Program-made: the position numbers and the translations under genes | Shown here: piece by piece, positions 53,101 to 64,000 of the stretch | Position numbering within the stretch: the first letter of the stretch is position 1 | Layout: each line of letters opens with the position of its first letter | The notes under the pieces: model-generated | Database searches by the model: none | What the model saw: the letters and a program-made list of their open reading frames with translations, nothing else | What the model was told of the DNA's origin: nothing | Origin: Galbula dea | Lineage: Eukaryota; Chordata; Aves; Piciformes; Galbulidae | Assembly: GCA_013399015.1 (NCBI GenBank) | Contig: VWZX01004906.1 | Span: 311,460 to 375,459 of the forward strand | Length of the DNA: 64,000 nt | Direction of reading: 5' to 3'

Positions 53101-56100
53101 AGCTCTCTTGCTGGCCCCTTTCCAGGGTGCTGCACCTGGATTTGTGGAAATGAAGTTCCCCACAGCTCTTCACACCTCGTCAAGTGCTAATGAAATAACG
53201 GATCACAGCAGAGAGCAGTTATGACACTCAGGGTCGTGGGTGTGCAGAGGGCTGTCAGCACTGAGAGCAGAGGCAGAAAAGGTGCTCGGTGCGGCTCAGG
53301 CAGTGACCAATGTCTCTCACTCTGGGCTGCCAGATGTCTGGCAGTAAGTTGTCCTCTCTTCTTTTGGTCAATTAGCATGGTTTCAGATATATTCTCAAGT
53401 GCCTAATGATTTCTTTTGACAGAAAGGGGGGGGAGAGGGGGCTGCAAAAAGTGTCTGCAAGAATTTGCTCTGTTTAGTAAATACTTGTGCTTTGGGCATG
53501 TACCACATGGCTGGACACGCAGTGTCTGAGTGACCTGAAGGTGGTTGCAAAGTCTGGGTCTGCATCAAGAGGGGGAGTGTTGAAGCAGAAATATCCTAGT
53601 TTGTGATGCTTGGGAGGAGCAACATGTCACATCATCCATGGGACACGTTTCTCCTTGCTCTTCTCCAGATTTGCCTCTCATCTTTGGCTCTTGGGGGCTG
53701 CAAAGCATCTTGTGCAGGATATCCCTTCCATGCCAGCCCTGTCCTTCCCCAGGGCACCAGGCAGTGAGCTGGGATGGGTGGGAGTGGCTGCTCCATGCCA
53801 TCTCCTTCCATCCTGGTGGCAGCTGGGATATCTGGAAGAGATAAATGAAGCTTGAAGGCTCCTAGGTTCTATGGAGCAACTGGTGGGGAATGTGTTTGGT
53901 GTGTGGCTGAGAGGTTGCTAAAAGAGAGGGACTTCCAACCTGGGAACGGCTTGTCAAATGAAAACATGCTGTCTGCGCGATTTACATGGGAGCACTGCCC
54001 TGCACATGGGCAGCTGCTGGGGTCAGAGAGGCACATCTCACCCACTGCCCAGTCTTTGATGATCTCCTGGTGCAAATCTGTAGCAACATTTCCCCTGCAC
54101 ATGAAATCCTTCCTTCTAAACATGTGCAAAGCTCCTTGTGCCAGTCTGTGTATTTAGCAGTGCTTGATGGATTTCTTTCTGTGGATTTGTCTGGTCTTGT
54201 TCCTAAACCACAGAGCATCTGCAGCAGCCCATGGCAAGGAGGGCTGCTGTGTGTCAAGTCACCTCCTCATGTTTATCCCTGACCTAGCAGTCTCCCTCCA
54301 CCCTCCTCCAGCCCTGTGACCCCGTTTGTCTCTTTTCCATGCCAAAGAGCCTTAGTCCATCATGCACTACATGTGCAGAAACTTGATTATTGTCACCCTT
54401 CTCTGACCATTTTCCAGCTCTGCTGTCTCCTCAGGAGGGGGAGACCAAGGCCACATACAGGCTGGGGCTGACCAGGGAACAGTGGCACCTCTGATGTCGT
54501 TTCTACCTTTTCCTAACCCTTCCTGCCAGTTTTGATGGAGAGGTTTTGCAGTTTTGACTTCTGCTGAGTGCTGAGAGGAGATTTCCACAGACTGTCAGAG
54601 CTGCTGGTCTCAGAGCCCATCACTTTAGATGTGAGGCTGGGCTTGGTTTCCCCATGTGTGTCACTTCCCTGACACTAGCTTTTGTCTCATGTTATTGCCA
54701 AGTTGCTCGGCCTCTGAAACTCCTCCTGCAGTTCTTAGCATTCATCCCCAGTACACAGAATAACTCAATATATTATTAGCAGATTTTGCCACTTCTCTAC
54801 TGACCTCATCTCATCCAAGTATCTTCTTGTGGAAATGCAGGTGACTTCTCTCAGCTGGATTGCCCTCAGGTGTCTACTGGCTTTTCCACTAGTGTTGGAA
54901 GAAAGGAGTTCACTCTAAGAGAACTGTGTCAACTCTTCCCCAAGACGTCACATTTATCCATCTGTCCCCTAACGATGCCAGTTTCCTACTCCTTATGCCA
55001 ATTCTTGTTCATTTGCAGAGAACAGATGTGTCATTTATCAGTCTGGGGCTCCCTGGCTGCCTCCTGCGAAGGTGTCACAGTTTTATGATGTCACAGTTGC
55101 CACCTTTCAGTCTTCACATCCCCTGCTCTAGCCAGACCTTGAGGGAGATTGGAGTGTCACCCAGCAGATGTGACATTCTCCTGGTCCCTGCTGTGCTGCT
55201 CTACAGGAATTATGTAGGGTGGCCCTGAGGAGGGAAGGGGTTGCAGTCACCACAGACATTTCTAAGCTCCCAGGGATGGCTTTTACTTAAAGCTGCAGAA
55301 GTACCTGGAGATCAAAGGGTCTGCAGGTTTCCCTGCAAGCCAGGGGAGATGCTGGTGGCAGGGGTGGCAGCAGACTCAGTACCTGATTCAAGTGACATGC
55401 TGGGCAAGTGTGAAATGCTAAATTCAGCCCCCACATTACCTGTGGGTGAATCATCTTCCAGCACTTCCTCAAGAGCATGCAGGAGCAGAGACCTTCTCCT
55501 CTGAGTCACCAAAAGCTGCTGCCTGGGGGACTATGGGCTGTGTCCCTGCCACCCAGGGTTAAACTAGAGGGAAATGTTTACCAGCATGACGTGGCTTGAG
55601 TGCTCATAGACCCAGGGAAGGTCGCAAGTCCTGTTCTTGGCCCAGCTGCCAAGGACAGCTCCTGTCTCTGGCTGTGAGTGAGCACAAGGAGCACCCAGGG
55701 TACCTGAAGCAGCTCCTCACACCCAGGAGGACAGACGAAAGCTGAGGACGCACGCAGCTCTCTGCAGCTCTGGTAGGAGCCCGGAAGATGTTCCCGGGCT
55801 TTTTCTTCCCGGTGCCTGCTCTGACTTGCCTGGAAGTGTTTACCCAGGCGAGCAGCTCTTGCTGCCTTCAGTGAGAGGAAAGGCCACGCTGTGAGCTGCA
55901 GCCCAGAGACAACAGAGAGGAGCTCCCCGACCCTCCAGAGATGGGGAAGAGGGTGGGCCCACAGCTCCAGGTGTAGACGTCCAGCCTCAGGTCCTCACAG
56001 GCCACTGCAGAAGGCTTCCTGTCTCCCATGTCCCCACGGTCTGTAAGAGCGAGCCAGCAATCACTTCGGTGCAGTCATAGGTTGCTCTCCTCCCGCTCCA

Positions 56101-58494
56101 GGACCGTGACCACCATCCCTCCTTCCTTCCCTGGGGGGGAGCGTGAGCAGCAGGCAGCCCGCTCCCAGGGCCACACATACCAATAGGGTCTTCCTACCTC
56201 GGCTGCGTGAGAGAGGAGCCGAAATGTGGAGTCTGGCACGCAAGTGGCACAGCGTCTGCTCCCTGCTCCTCTCCCGTCTGCCGGTCCCCGCAGAGGCCAT
56301 CTGTCATGGGGAGCTGCCGGGCCGCGGGCACAGGGACACTGGGATCGGGGCCAGGCTCCACGGTGCAGGCGTCAAAGCCGGGTCCCGAGGTGCATCGGAT
56401 CTGAGGGATGGAAACAGTTGGGAATGGGAGCAACGCCAGCTGCAGCGCCAGACGCAGATGGAGCTCGGCTTCCGTCGCGTGGATGCGGAAATCTGTCGCT
56501 GCTTCTTCAAACCTGAAATGAGCTGCTGTGAGTGGAAGGATGTCAGTAGGGTCTTGTCACGACTGCAAGAAAAAATCTGAGCAGCCCATGCCTATGCTGA
56601 GCCCCGTGGGGTGTAAGGAGCTCATCTGGCCTCCTTCTAGGCTCCCCTTTAAAGATCCCCCAAGCACATGGATGTCTCCCACCCCAGCTGTGTTCTCCTA
56701 TCCTTTCTGCCTGGTGTTGCTGTCTGGGTAGTTTGGTCTAGGGGAAGCCAACATCCAAGGGAAGCTCAAATCTGAGGGCTCAAGTGGGTCCAGGGATCTT
56801 CTTCTTGATGTCCCTCCAGGCTCTGCTGAAGCCTCGGCTGAGAAGGGGATCCCCCACCGGGCATTAGAGAACGGGGCTATGTTGGGCCAGGTGCCCACTT
56901 GCCAAAACACCACAGAGGAATATGGAAGAGAAACAGGCCCAGCAAACGGTGAGGAAGTACTATGGTCCTAGGTGGGCTCAGACCACAAACCCTCTTCTAT
57001 CCCCAGCATGGCCCTGGTGCAGCTGCCTCTCCAAGGAGGGAGTGATGGGAAGGACGTGACAGGATGGGGTGGGAAGTAAGGACCTCTGCAATTCCTCTGG
57101 TATGGAGGTATTTAGAAAAAGCCACCAGCACCACTAGCAGATGCCTTCTCAGTCACCTCTCAGGAGACCTTGAACGTGTGTTTTCCAGGCCTGAGGAGTT
57201 AACAAGCGCCATCTCCAACAAATGTTGCTGAACATCCTCCTTGGTTACTGACAGAGGGTAGAAGTACTCTCAATCTCATATGCCATCAGTCCTGCATCCT
57301 GCTTCCTTCCAAATGCCAGACAGACAGATTTATTGAGAACCTCTCTTTTCTTCTGCCTTTTAATAACGGTCTCATCATCCCCATCTGCCAGGACTGCGTT
57401 CTGCTGCTAGACCTCAAACACTGCCTTCTATTCACTTGAGTCCTGGCAGACACTTCTTCTTCTCTTGTTGCTTTTTGTGTCTTGCATTCCTTAAGCTCTG
57501 AAATTTCCAACCTTAGTTTCTGGGTGGTGTGGCTGTCTTCTCCCTAGGGAAGAAGCTCCCTTGATGTCTGGCTGAACCTGGGGGATCTGGCTGGTTTTCT
57601 TGGGGAGGAATGCACAAGAGATCAGCAAATCTGGGACTCAGTGGGCTCATTGGGCACACATTCGGCATGTGCTATGCCAGGCTGGTACAGGATGCTCAGC
57701 TCCCCGACAGCCTCATCCCAGCTCTCCTCCTGTACTGGAGGGTAGTCACCAACAGAAGCTTCTCTCTCCAGGCAGCCTCTCCTCCCTGCAGCAGGCAGCC
57801 TACAGCTACATCCCAGCTACTGTTGCCATAGTGGGAGAGGAGCCTGGCTCAGGGTGTGAAGACAGGCAGAACCACACTGTGGCATCTCTCTCCATTCCCT
57901 GCATGCCTCTGCATGGCCTCGGCTCTGCTCTGCTCCTGCTTTCAGAGCATCCTGCCTCTGCCTCTTTCCCTGTCAGGCACAGCTGACCATGGCCTTCAGC
58001 GGATTCAGCCTGGGAGCAGGGCTAGGAGTGGGTCTGAGTGAATGCTGTGCACTTCAGGGAGTGGAGGATTCTGGGGCGCAGGTCTGCAGATGCCAAGGGG
58101 TTAGGAGGGCAGGGGCAAACAGTTGGTCCTGGGTGGTGGGTGAGCAGGGCTGGTGGTAGCTGGTGACAGGTGTGTGCAGGACTAACAGTCAGAACACCTG
58201 TAAGTGTGCTGTTGTGACAGCCTCGGCCTCCACTACCACACTCTCACACACTGCTCCCCGTGACACTTCCCTGCTCTGCATGCTTGTCACTGCTGGCCCC
58301 TTATCAGCAAATTCACCTCCTGCCTGGGCTGCACTGCAGAGGATGTCCTCCTGGCTCCGTGTGACCTGGGCTCAGCCCTGCACAGTTGCCCTGATGTCCC
58401 CATACACCTGGCCTCAACTCAGCCTTCTTCCCAGGCACATTCCCCTGGCTTACCCTTGCTCACCCTAGTCCTGTGGTGGTCCTTGTTGGGGTTT
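50135..58494. other. Intergenic sequence (8.4 kb)
   Basis: No conserved exon, RNA gene or repeat family recognised in either strand. Open frames here (for example 51554-52123 + and 56143-56580 +) lack domains and start/splice support. A G-rich run lies at 53426-53441. Regulatory DNA for the SHF-like gene is possible but not visible to me. Confidence 0.5.
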
Positions 58495-58884
58495 ATGGTT
58501 GTTCAGCCTAGAGAACAGAAGGCTCTGGGAGAGACTTTCTTGCAGCCTTGCACTACTTAAAAGGGGCTTATAAGAAAGGTGAGAGCAGACTTTTAGCAGG
58601 GCCTGCTGTGACAGGACAAGGGGTGATGGTTTTAAACTAAAAGAGGGAGATTTAGACTAGATCTAAGGAAGAAATGTTTTACACTGAAGGTGGTGAGACA
58701 CTGTCCCATGTTGCCCAGAGAGGTAGGAGATGTCCCATCCCTGGAACCATTCCAGGTCAGGTTGGACTCTGGGGCTCTGAGTAACCTGATCTGTTTGCAG
58801 ATGTCCCTGCAGACTGCAGGGGGGTTGGACTAGATGACCTTTAAAGGTCCCTTCCAACCCAAACCAGTCTATGACTCTATGGTG
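58495..58884 (+). mobile_element. CR1 LINE fragment, sense, upstream of the SHF-like gene
   Basis: 'TTGTTCAGCCTAGAGAACAG', 'AGGGCCTGCTGTGACAGGAC', 'GGTGGTGAGACACTGTCCC', then 'TTGGACTAGATGACC', 'CTTCCAACCCAAACC', 'TATGACTCTATGG'. The 3' end lies only about 40 bp from the CpG island. Confidence 0.93.
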
Positions 58885-59325
58885 CCAGCCTGATGTTTTG
58901 ATGGCTCTCCCTGGAGCGACCTGCTCCGCGTGTCCTGAGCGGGGCCGGCGTCACAAACACCTCTAAGCCAGTGGATTTGCCATCGAGGGACTCTTTAGAG
59001 CTCCTGCCTCGCTAGCAGCCTTCTCCCGGTGCCACTGCAGGCACCTCTCCTCTGCTCCCAGAGCAGCGGCGGTAGCAGACAGGATTGTGCCCGCGGTCTC
59101 CAGTCTCCGCCGCAAGAGGGACGGGGCGGGGAGTCCCTCCGGGGGGCTGGTCCTCCCCCCGGGCCGGGGCGGGACGCGGGGCCGCTGGGAGGGAGCCGAG
59201 AGCCAGCGACTGCCTGGAGCCCGGGGGGGGAGGAAGAGGGGGGCTGGCCCGGAGCGCCAGGGAAGGCCGGGCGCGGCGGAAGGCGGGCCGAGCGGCGGAG
59301 AGCGGGGCGGACCCCGGGGGAGGCG

Positions 59326-59473
59326 NNNNNNNNNNNNNNNNNNNNNNNNNNNNNNNNNNNNNNNNNNNNNNNNNNNNNNNNNNNNNNNNNNNNNNNNNNN
59401 NNNNNNNNNNNNNNNNNNNNNNNNNNNNNNNNNNNNNNNNNNNNNNNNNNNNNNNNNNNNNNNNNNNNNNNNN
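59326..59473. other. Assembly gap (148 N)
   Basis: A run of 148 N in the GC-richest part of the window, immediately upstream of recognisable coding sequence. The start codon of the SHF-like gene probably lies inside or just before it. Confidence 0.99.
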
Positions 59474-59693
59474 GCGCGACTTCGAGGACCCCTACAGCGG
59501 GGCGCCGCCGCCGCCGCCCGCCGCCCCCGACGGAGCCCGCTACGTCTCGCCCAAGCACCGGCTCATCAAGGTAGAGGCTGTGGAGAAGGTGCCCGCCAGC
59601 CCCTCCCCGCCGCCGCCGCTGTTGCTGACCCCCGCCGCCCCCAGCTCTCCCTCGGCCGGTCCCGAGCCGCCCGACGAGCCGCCGCCGCAGGAG
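59474..59693 (+). CDS. SHF: First coding exon (partial) of an SHB-family SH2 adaptor, probably SHF
   Basis: Frame from 59475: RDFEDPYSGAPPPPPAAPDG, then ARYVSPKHRLIKVEAVEKVP and a Pro/Ser-rich end PDEPPPQE|gtgagt (phase 0). DFEDPY followed by RYxSPKHRLIKVE is the N-terminal signature of SHB, SHD and SHF adaptors, which link receptor tyrosine kinases to downstream signalling through phosphotyrosine motifs and a C-terminal SH2 domain. SHB and SHD have about 40 residues before DFEDPY; here they fall in the gap. I prefer SHF because human SHF lies head to head with SLC28A2. SHD or SHB cannot be excluded from this exon alone. The SH2 exons lie beyond the window. Confidence 0.8.
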
Positions 59694-62600
59694 GTGAGTG
59701 TCCCGGCACGGACGCCGCGCCGCTCTCCGCGGGGTGCCCGAGCCCCACGGCCGGAGTGTGTGTGTGTGCGGGGGGGATACCGGGGCAGGTGGAGCCCGAG
59801 CGCCGAGGGTTGGTCGCGGCAAGAGCCACGGCTTGGCTCGGCGGGCGCCCCCGCTCCGCGTCCCCCCTGCAGCACCGACATGCCGGTCCCACGTCAGCGG
59901 CGGACGGGCGGCCTGGCTGCTCCTGCTCCCGCCCGAGGCAGGTATAATCCCAGCAGGAAGCGTCGCTCGCCGAGGTGTGAGTGCGCAGGGCTTGCCGGGC
60001 ACTTTCCCCTCTCTCTGCCTGCCAGTCCTTTGCAGCTAAGTGCTTGGTGCCCTAAGAGGTGAAGACCTTGCAGCCGGGGAAGGCCACACGTGGCAGAGGA
60101 CGGTCTCTGGTGGCTTCTAGTACTGGGACTGGTGGCCCTCGGCCTCCTCCGGCTCCGTGCCCAGCGGTGCGAATCTCCCTCTCTGCTCGCTTGCCAGGGC
60201 CTGCCTGTGCCAGCGGTGGCGGACACGGGCTCCAGTGCGCTGCCATGCTTTGTCAGGGAGCCTCACGCCCCTTTGTCTGCCGCCTCCCAGGCAGCTTCTC
60301 GGGAAGCGAGAGCGGAGCGGAGGCGGAAAGGAGGTGAGAAGCATCCCTGGTGAGAGACCGGAGCCGGGGAAAAGCTCCCCGTGGGGAGATGGGCACTGAG
60401 CAGCACAAGGCCCTCGTAGAAGAATAAACGTGCCAGGGCTGCAGCCGTTGATGCCAGGCCTCTTGGCAGCGAGGTTGACGCGGGGACTGCGCAAATACAG
60501 GCAGGAGGGGTAATGAGTGCCCGCCAGCGCTGCTGCCTGCAAGACGGGGCTTGTCGAGCGAACTCGACGGGATGCGGATCTGGCGGGCGGAGGGAATGGT
60601 TGGATACAGCGATCCCATCTGCGTCCCTAGCATCGCCAGGCGGCACGGTGATACGAGCGCTTGGGAGTCATCAAAGTCTGCTCGGGAGTGTTTTAAGTAG
60701 ATGGAAAAACTTGTTGCTGGTGGATCTTGGAAAGTTACTTTCCCTGAGTAGTCGGTTTGGGGAGGTTTCTGGAGGGACCCAGCAGAAACCCCCTTCTGAG
60801 CTGAGATCCTGTTGAAAGGCCACTGTGGGCAGTAGAGGAGGGCGGCACTGGCAGTGGGGACTGGAAGTGCCATGGTGGTGATGTGGTTTGCTGAGGCAGG
60901 CTAGATGGTGTTTTTCCTCTTGGAGCCTGTGATGTGGGATCAGAGGGACTTGGGCTGTGATGTGCAAAGGTGTGAGCAGGAGGTGCAGGAAGCGACGACT
61001 GTCCATAGGTACAGCTAGGGCTGTGCAGGCATCTGAGGGCTGGGGAGAAGCCAGGAAGTTTAGAGAAAAGCCAGCAGCTGGGATACTTTTGGGGAAACTC
61101 TGCTGACATCCCTGGGCTGAGGATGACCCTTATCTTATCCAACACAGATGATGATTAGTCTATCTCCTGCATGCCTCTGTGGGGAGGTTTCTAATTCTTC
61201 AGGGCTCCCAACGCGTGATGGACGCAGGCAGAGCTCCGGGGGCTGCGTGAAGCCAAAGTGGGAATATTTGATAGTGCACGCAACTGTCTGTTCAGATAGC
61301 TTCCCTGGAGGATCTGGGGAGCATCCACTATGTGGAGCATCTTTGTAGGCCTGAGTGCCCTTTGCAACTCCCATCTGCTGACCTTGACATTGGGCTGAGT
61401 GGTGGGAGGGTTTCGTGGTTGCTGCAAGGTCGTGATTCTTTCTGGAGGTGGCCCAGGAGGATGGAGGCATCTGCTGAGGCGCTGCTGATGCTTGTGGCCC
61501 TTGCTTTTGGTGACAGCATCAAGGTGTCCTGGAGCAGGGAAGGCACACTGGGGCTGAGCTGGAGCCTCTGCTGAGCCCTTCAAGCTAAGATAATGGTTGT
61601 GGCAGGCAGCCCGGTGCTCCCACACTTAGGAAGAGGCTGTGGACCCTATTCCCTTCCCACTGTGGGGACTGGGACTCCAGAAAGCCCGTGGGTATGAGCC
61701 TTTAGTTGTGGAGATGCTGATGATGAAGGGAGAAGTACAATTGTGCAGGCAAGGCTTCTGGAGCAGAGAGACTTTTTCCTAATAACTGACAGTGAAAAGC
61801 ACTCTAATAGAATGTGCAGCCCTTTGGAGTGGGGAGGACGAGGATGGACTGAAGTGGGAGGAGCAGCCACCAGTTCCTGATTGTGTGGTTTGGGTGAGGC
61901 CATGTGGTTTGTGGTCCCAGCTCCCTATTGAGATTGGGGACCAATTGTGTTCCCCGGGAGCCCTGTGCCTGCTGTAGCTGTCCTGCCTGTTCTGGAGAAT
62001 TGAAGACAGGTCAAGAACATCTTGACAGTGGTGTCCTTGCTCCCTGGGCCATGTGATGCTTTGCCCTTGTAGCATGAGTTGTCACATCTTTCTGCCTTTT
62101 GTGGGATCTGCAGTATCTTGTGGGGACTTGCTTCCAGTGAGCTCTGCAGTGGTTCCTGCTCCATTACAAACGCTTGCTGGACGTAAGTCACGACCAGCAC
62201 AGGTCCCTCTCCATCTGCTTGATCTGGGCAGTCCTTTCACTACAGCAGTGGGCAATGGGTTGGCCCTTTACAACTCCCCTGAGCAAGGTGGATACCCTGG
62301 AGATGTCTTCTCTGACGACATGAGGAACAATGCCGCCAGGACGCAGTGGGGAGAGATGCAGTGAGGGACCTCCCTGCATGGAGACACCTTCACCCAGGGC
62401 ACAGCACGCTTGGGGACCGGGTTGGGGATCTGTCTGGGGACAGCCCAACAGGACTGGTTGCTGTCATTGTTGCTGGGAGCGCAGGGTCAGTGCCACAGGG
62501 TGTGGGAACGCCTGGCCAGGAAGCTCTTGGGTGTGTGTCTTTCCTGCGAGAGCCTCCCCAAACTGAGTCACCCTGTGTGATGCAGTGCTGCCCACCCTGT

Positions 62601-64000
62601 GCTCCATCCTCCTGTGCCATAGGTGCAACCGTGGGCTCCCCATCTGGCACAGCCACCCACTACCATTGGGGGGGTCATGGGAGGCCAGTGCTTGGTTTGC
62701 TTTTGGATCTGGCTTCAGTGTCCAGCAAAAGCCAAGCTGCAGTATGTGTAAAAGACAGGAAGTTTTGCATCTGACAGACAGAATAAACTGAGTTTGGTTA
62801 TAACTCAGAGTGGCTGCAGCATTAAATCCAGCAATCTGCTGAAGGGGCTCCAAACAAACTTTATCTGCAGTGTCAGAAACTTGTGAAAGTGGAGTCTCTC
62901 CCCAGGTGTCCTCTGGACACCTCTCCATAGTATGGAGTTGTGGCAAAAGGTGGTGGCAGGTAGCATGTTCGTAGGCAAGATGGGGTGAAGAGCTCCAGTT
63001 CTGCCCTAGGATCTTGGTGTCTGCACTGTGAACGCTTTTGGAGAGCTGCTGTCTGTCACCTTCCCTGGTGGGCAGCATAAAAACTTGTGCTGTGAGAACC
63101 TAGTGAAGATCTGATCCTTTGCCTTAATTTTCTTTTGGTGTCTTTTTTTTTTCTTCTTACAGTTGGCATTAATAGTAGAGCAGGACCAGCTCAGTACTGC
63201 AGCAGGGGTTTGGGTGTGCATTGCCATGGCAGACAAATGAGGGAAACACACTCCCATGCACAAAGAGGACCTGTGTCCCAAGCACCAGCAGTGCCTGGCT
63301 GCTCTTTGAAGGACTGCTCTGCATCAGGAGCTGCCCTGGGATGGTGGCTCTGCACCTCAGGCTTTTGCTTTGCACTTGAATCGTACAAAATGTAGCAAAG
63401 CTTGTGGTCTGTATAAGCAGGCATCTTGAGTGGCGCGCTGGGATCGACCGGGTGGTGAGCAGCTTCCTCTGTGGCACGGGGGGTGAGTGGAGCATGGAAA
63501 TGGGTGGCCTTTGACCGATCCAGGGGGGGTCTGGGGCACCCCTGGGAGCTGCCCTACCAGCAGCTGTAGCCCTCTCCTGCCCTGGGGGAGTGGCTGCGTG
63601 CACTGTGGCTGCCACCAAAAGCCCCACGTCGCTCATAAAGTCCAGCGCTAGGATTAGGATATATTAGAGATGCAGTTTCCTGGGAAACCTTAATTCTACC
63701 CCATGTGCTGCATGGACATCAGGATGCAATTGGTGATTATGTCATCCCCACTGTTTGCCCTCTAAGAGCCCTGCCCTGTTCCCAGCACAGGCTGAAGCCT
63801 GCAGCCCCCTCAGCCTCGGGGCTTGGGATACCATACCTGCTTGATTGTGCATCCTGAGGTTGCAGTGCTCCTGGAGACAGTCTGGAATTGCTTTCCTATG
63901 GCTCTCCTGTGTAATATCTGACCATTTGAAAACAAAATGGGTTTATGTTCTTGGCACTCTGTGGTGGGAGGACTGTGCTTCTACAAAGAGGCATCATCCT
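59694..64000 (+). other. SHF: First intron of the SHF-like gene (to window edge)
   Basis: No second SHB-family exon (DYxDPF or GYMEPYEAQ motifs) seen on the + strand, so the intron continues past 64,000. No repeat family recognised. Confidence 0.6.

Larger units (their letters stand above)
58920..60050 (+). promoter_or_regulatory. SHF: CpG island of the SHF-like gene
   Basis: Very GC/CpG-rich sequence around the first coding exon, containing the assembly gap. No TATA box seen. The promoter and 5' UTR probably lie left of the gap. Confidence 0.75.

Noticed and set aside
55987..56580. Overlapping frames on both strands in a GC-richer patch, considered as a possible gene
   Set aside because: The frames contradict each other and show no conserved motif. 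The patch is not a clear CpG island.
59474..59693. Identification as SHB instead of SHF
   Set aside because: The exon fits SHB, SHD and SHF alike. The SLC28A/tRNA-His neighbourhood favours SHF, though the exon alone is not decisive.
1..64000. CRISPR arrays, bacterial operons, integrated virus or novel defence system
   Set aside because: Nothing of the kind is visible. The architecture is that of ordinary avian nuclear genes, CR1 elements and tRNA genes.

Overview
The window is nuclear DNA from a bird. The evidence is many 5'-truncated CR1 LINE copies in both orientations (including an ORF2 reverse-transcriptase remnant), intron-rich vertebrate genes with GT-AG junctions, GC-rich CpG-island first exons, and the gene order. 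I cannot name the species.

Layout. Positions 1-35,850 hold ALPK3 on the + strand. Thirteen coding exons (1,552-34,424) splice in phase to a complete 1,518-residue ORF: N-terminal Ig domain, long disordered middle encoded by two giant exons, second Ig domain, C-terminal alpha-kinase fold. A TATA box and CpG island precede exon 1, and a 12.9 kb first intron follows. Positions about 36,120-43,961 hold a concentrative nucleoside transporter (SLC28A1/SLC28A2 type) on the - strand, convergent with ALPK3. I resolve 17 coding exons, 647 residues once a one-N assembly gap at 41,825 is allowed for. Positions 44,000-47,500 are intergenic with two CR1 pieces. Positions 47,501-48,270 are an inverted repeat (193-bp arms) carrying two identical tRNA-His(GTG) genes. 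From 48,271 to about 58,900 I see CR1 fragments and otherwise unannotated sequence. A CpG island at about 58,920-60,050 contains an assembly gap (59,326-59,473) and the first coding exon of an SHB-family SH2 adaptor on the + strand, most likely SHF; its first intron runs off the right edge.

The genes do not form a pathway: ALPK3 is a striated-muscle M-band/nuclear protein, the transporter is a plasma-membrane Na+-nucleoside symporter, and SHF is a tyrosine-kinase adaptor. The order is the main biological interest. From memory, human ALPK3 adjoins SLC28A1 on 15q25, while SLC28A2, tRNA-His genes and SHF lie together on 15q21.1 with SLC28A2 and SHF head to head. This window carries both neighbourhoods around one SLC28A gene.

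Other main points are a mixed CNT selectivity signature (Gly-Gln / Ser-Val), substitutions at two alpha-kinase catalytic positions in ALPK3, a coding 33-bp tandem duplication, and two assembly gaps that would break automatic gene models. I found no prokaryotic-type system, no CRISPR array and no recognisable viral gene.
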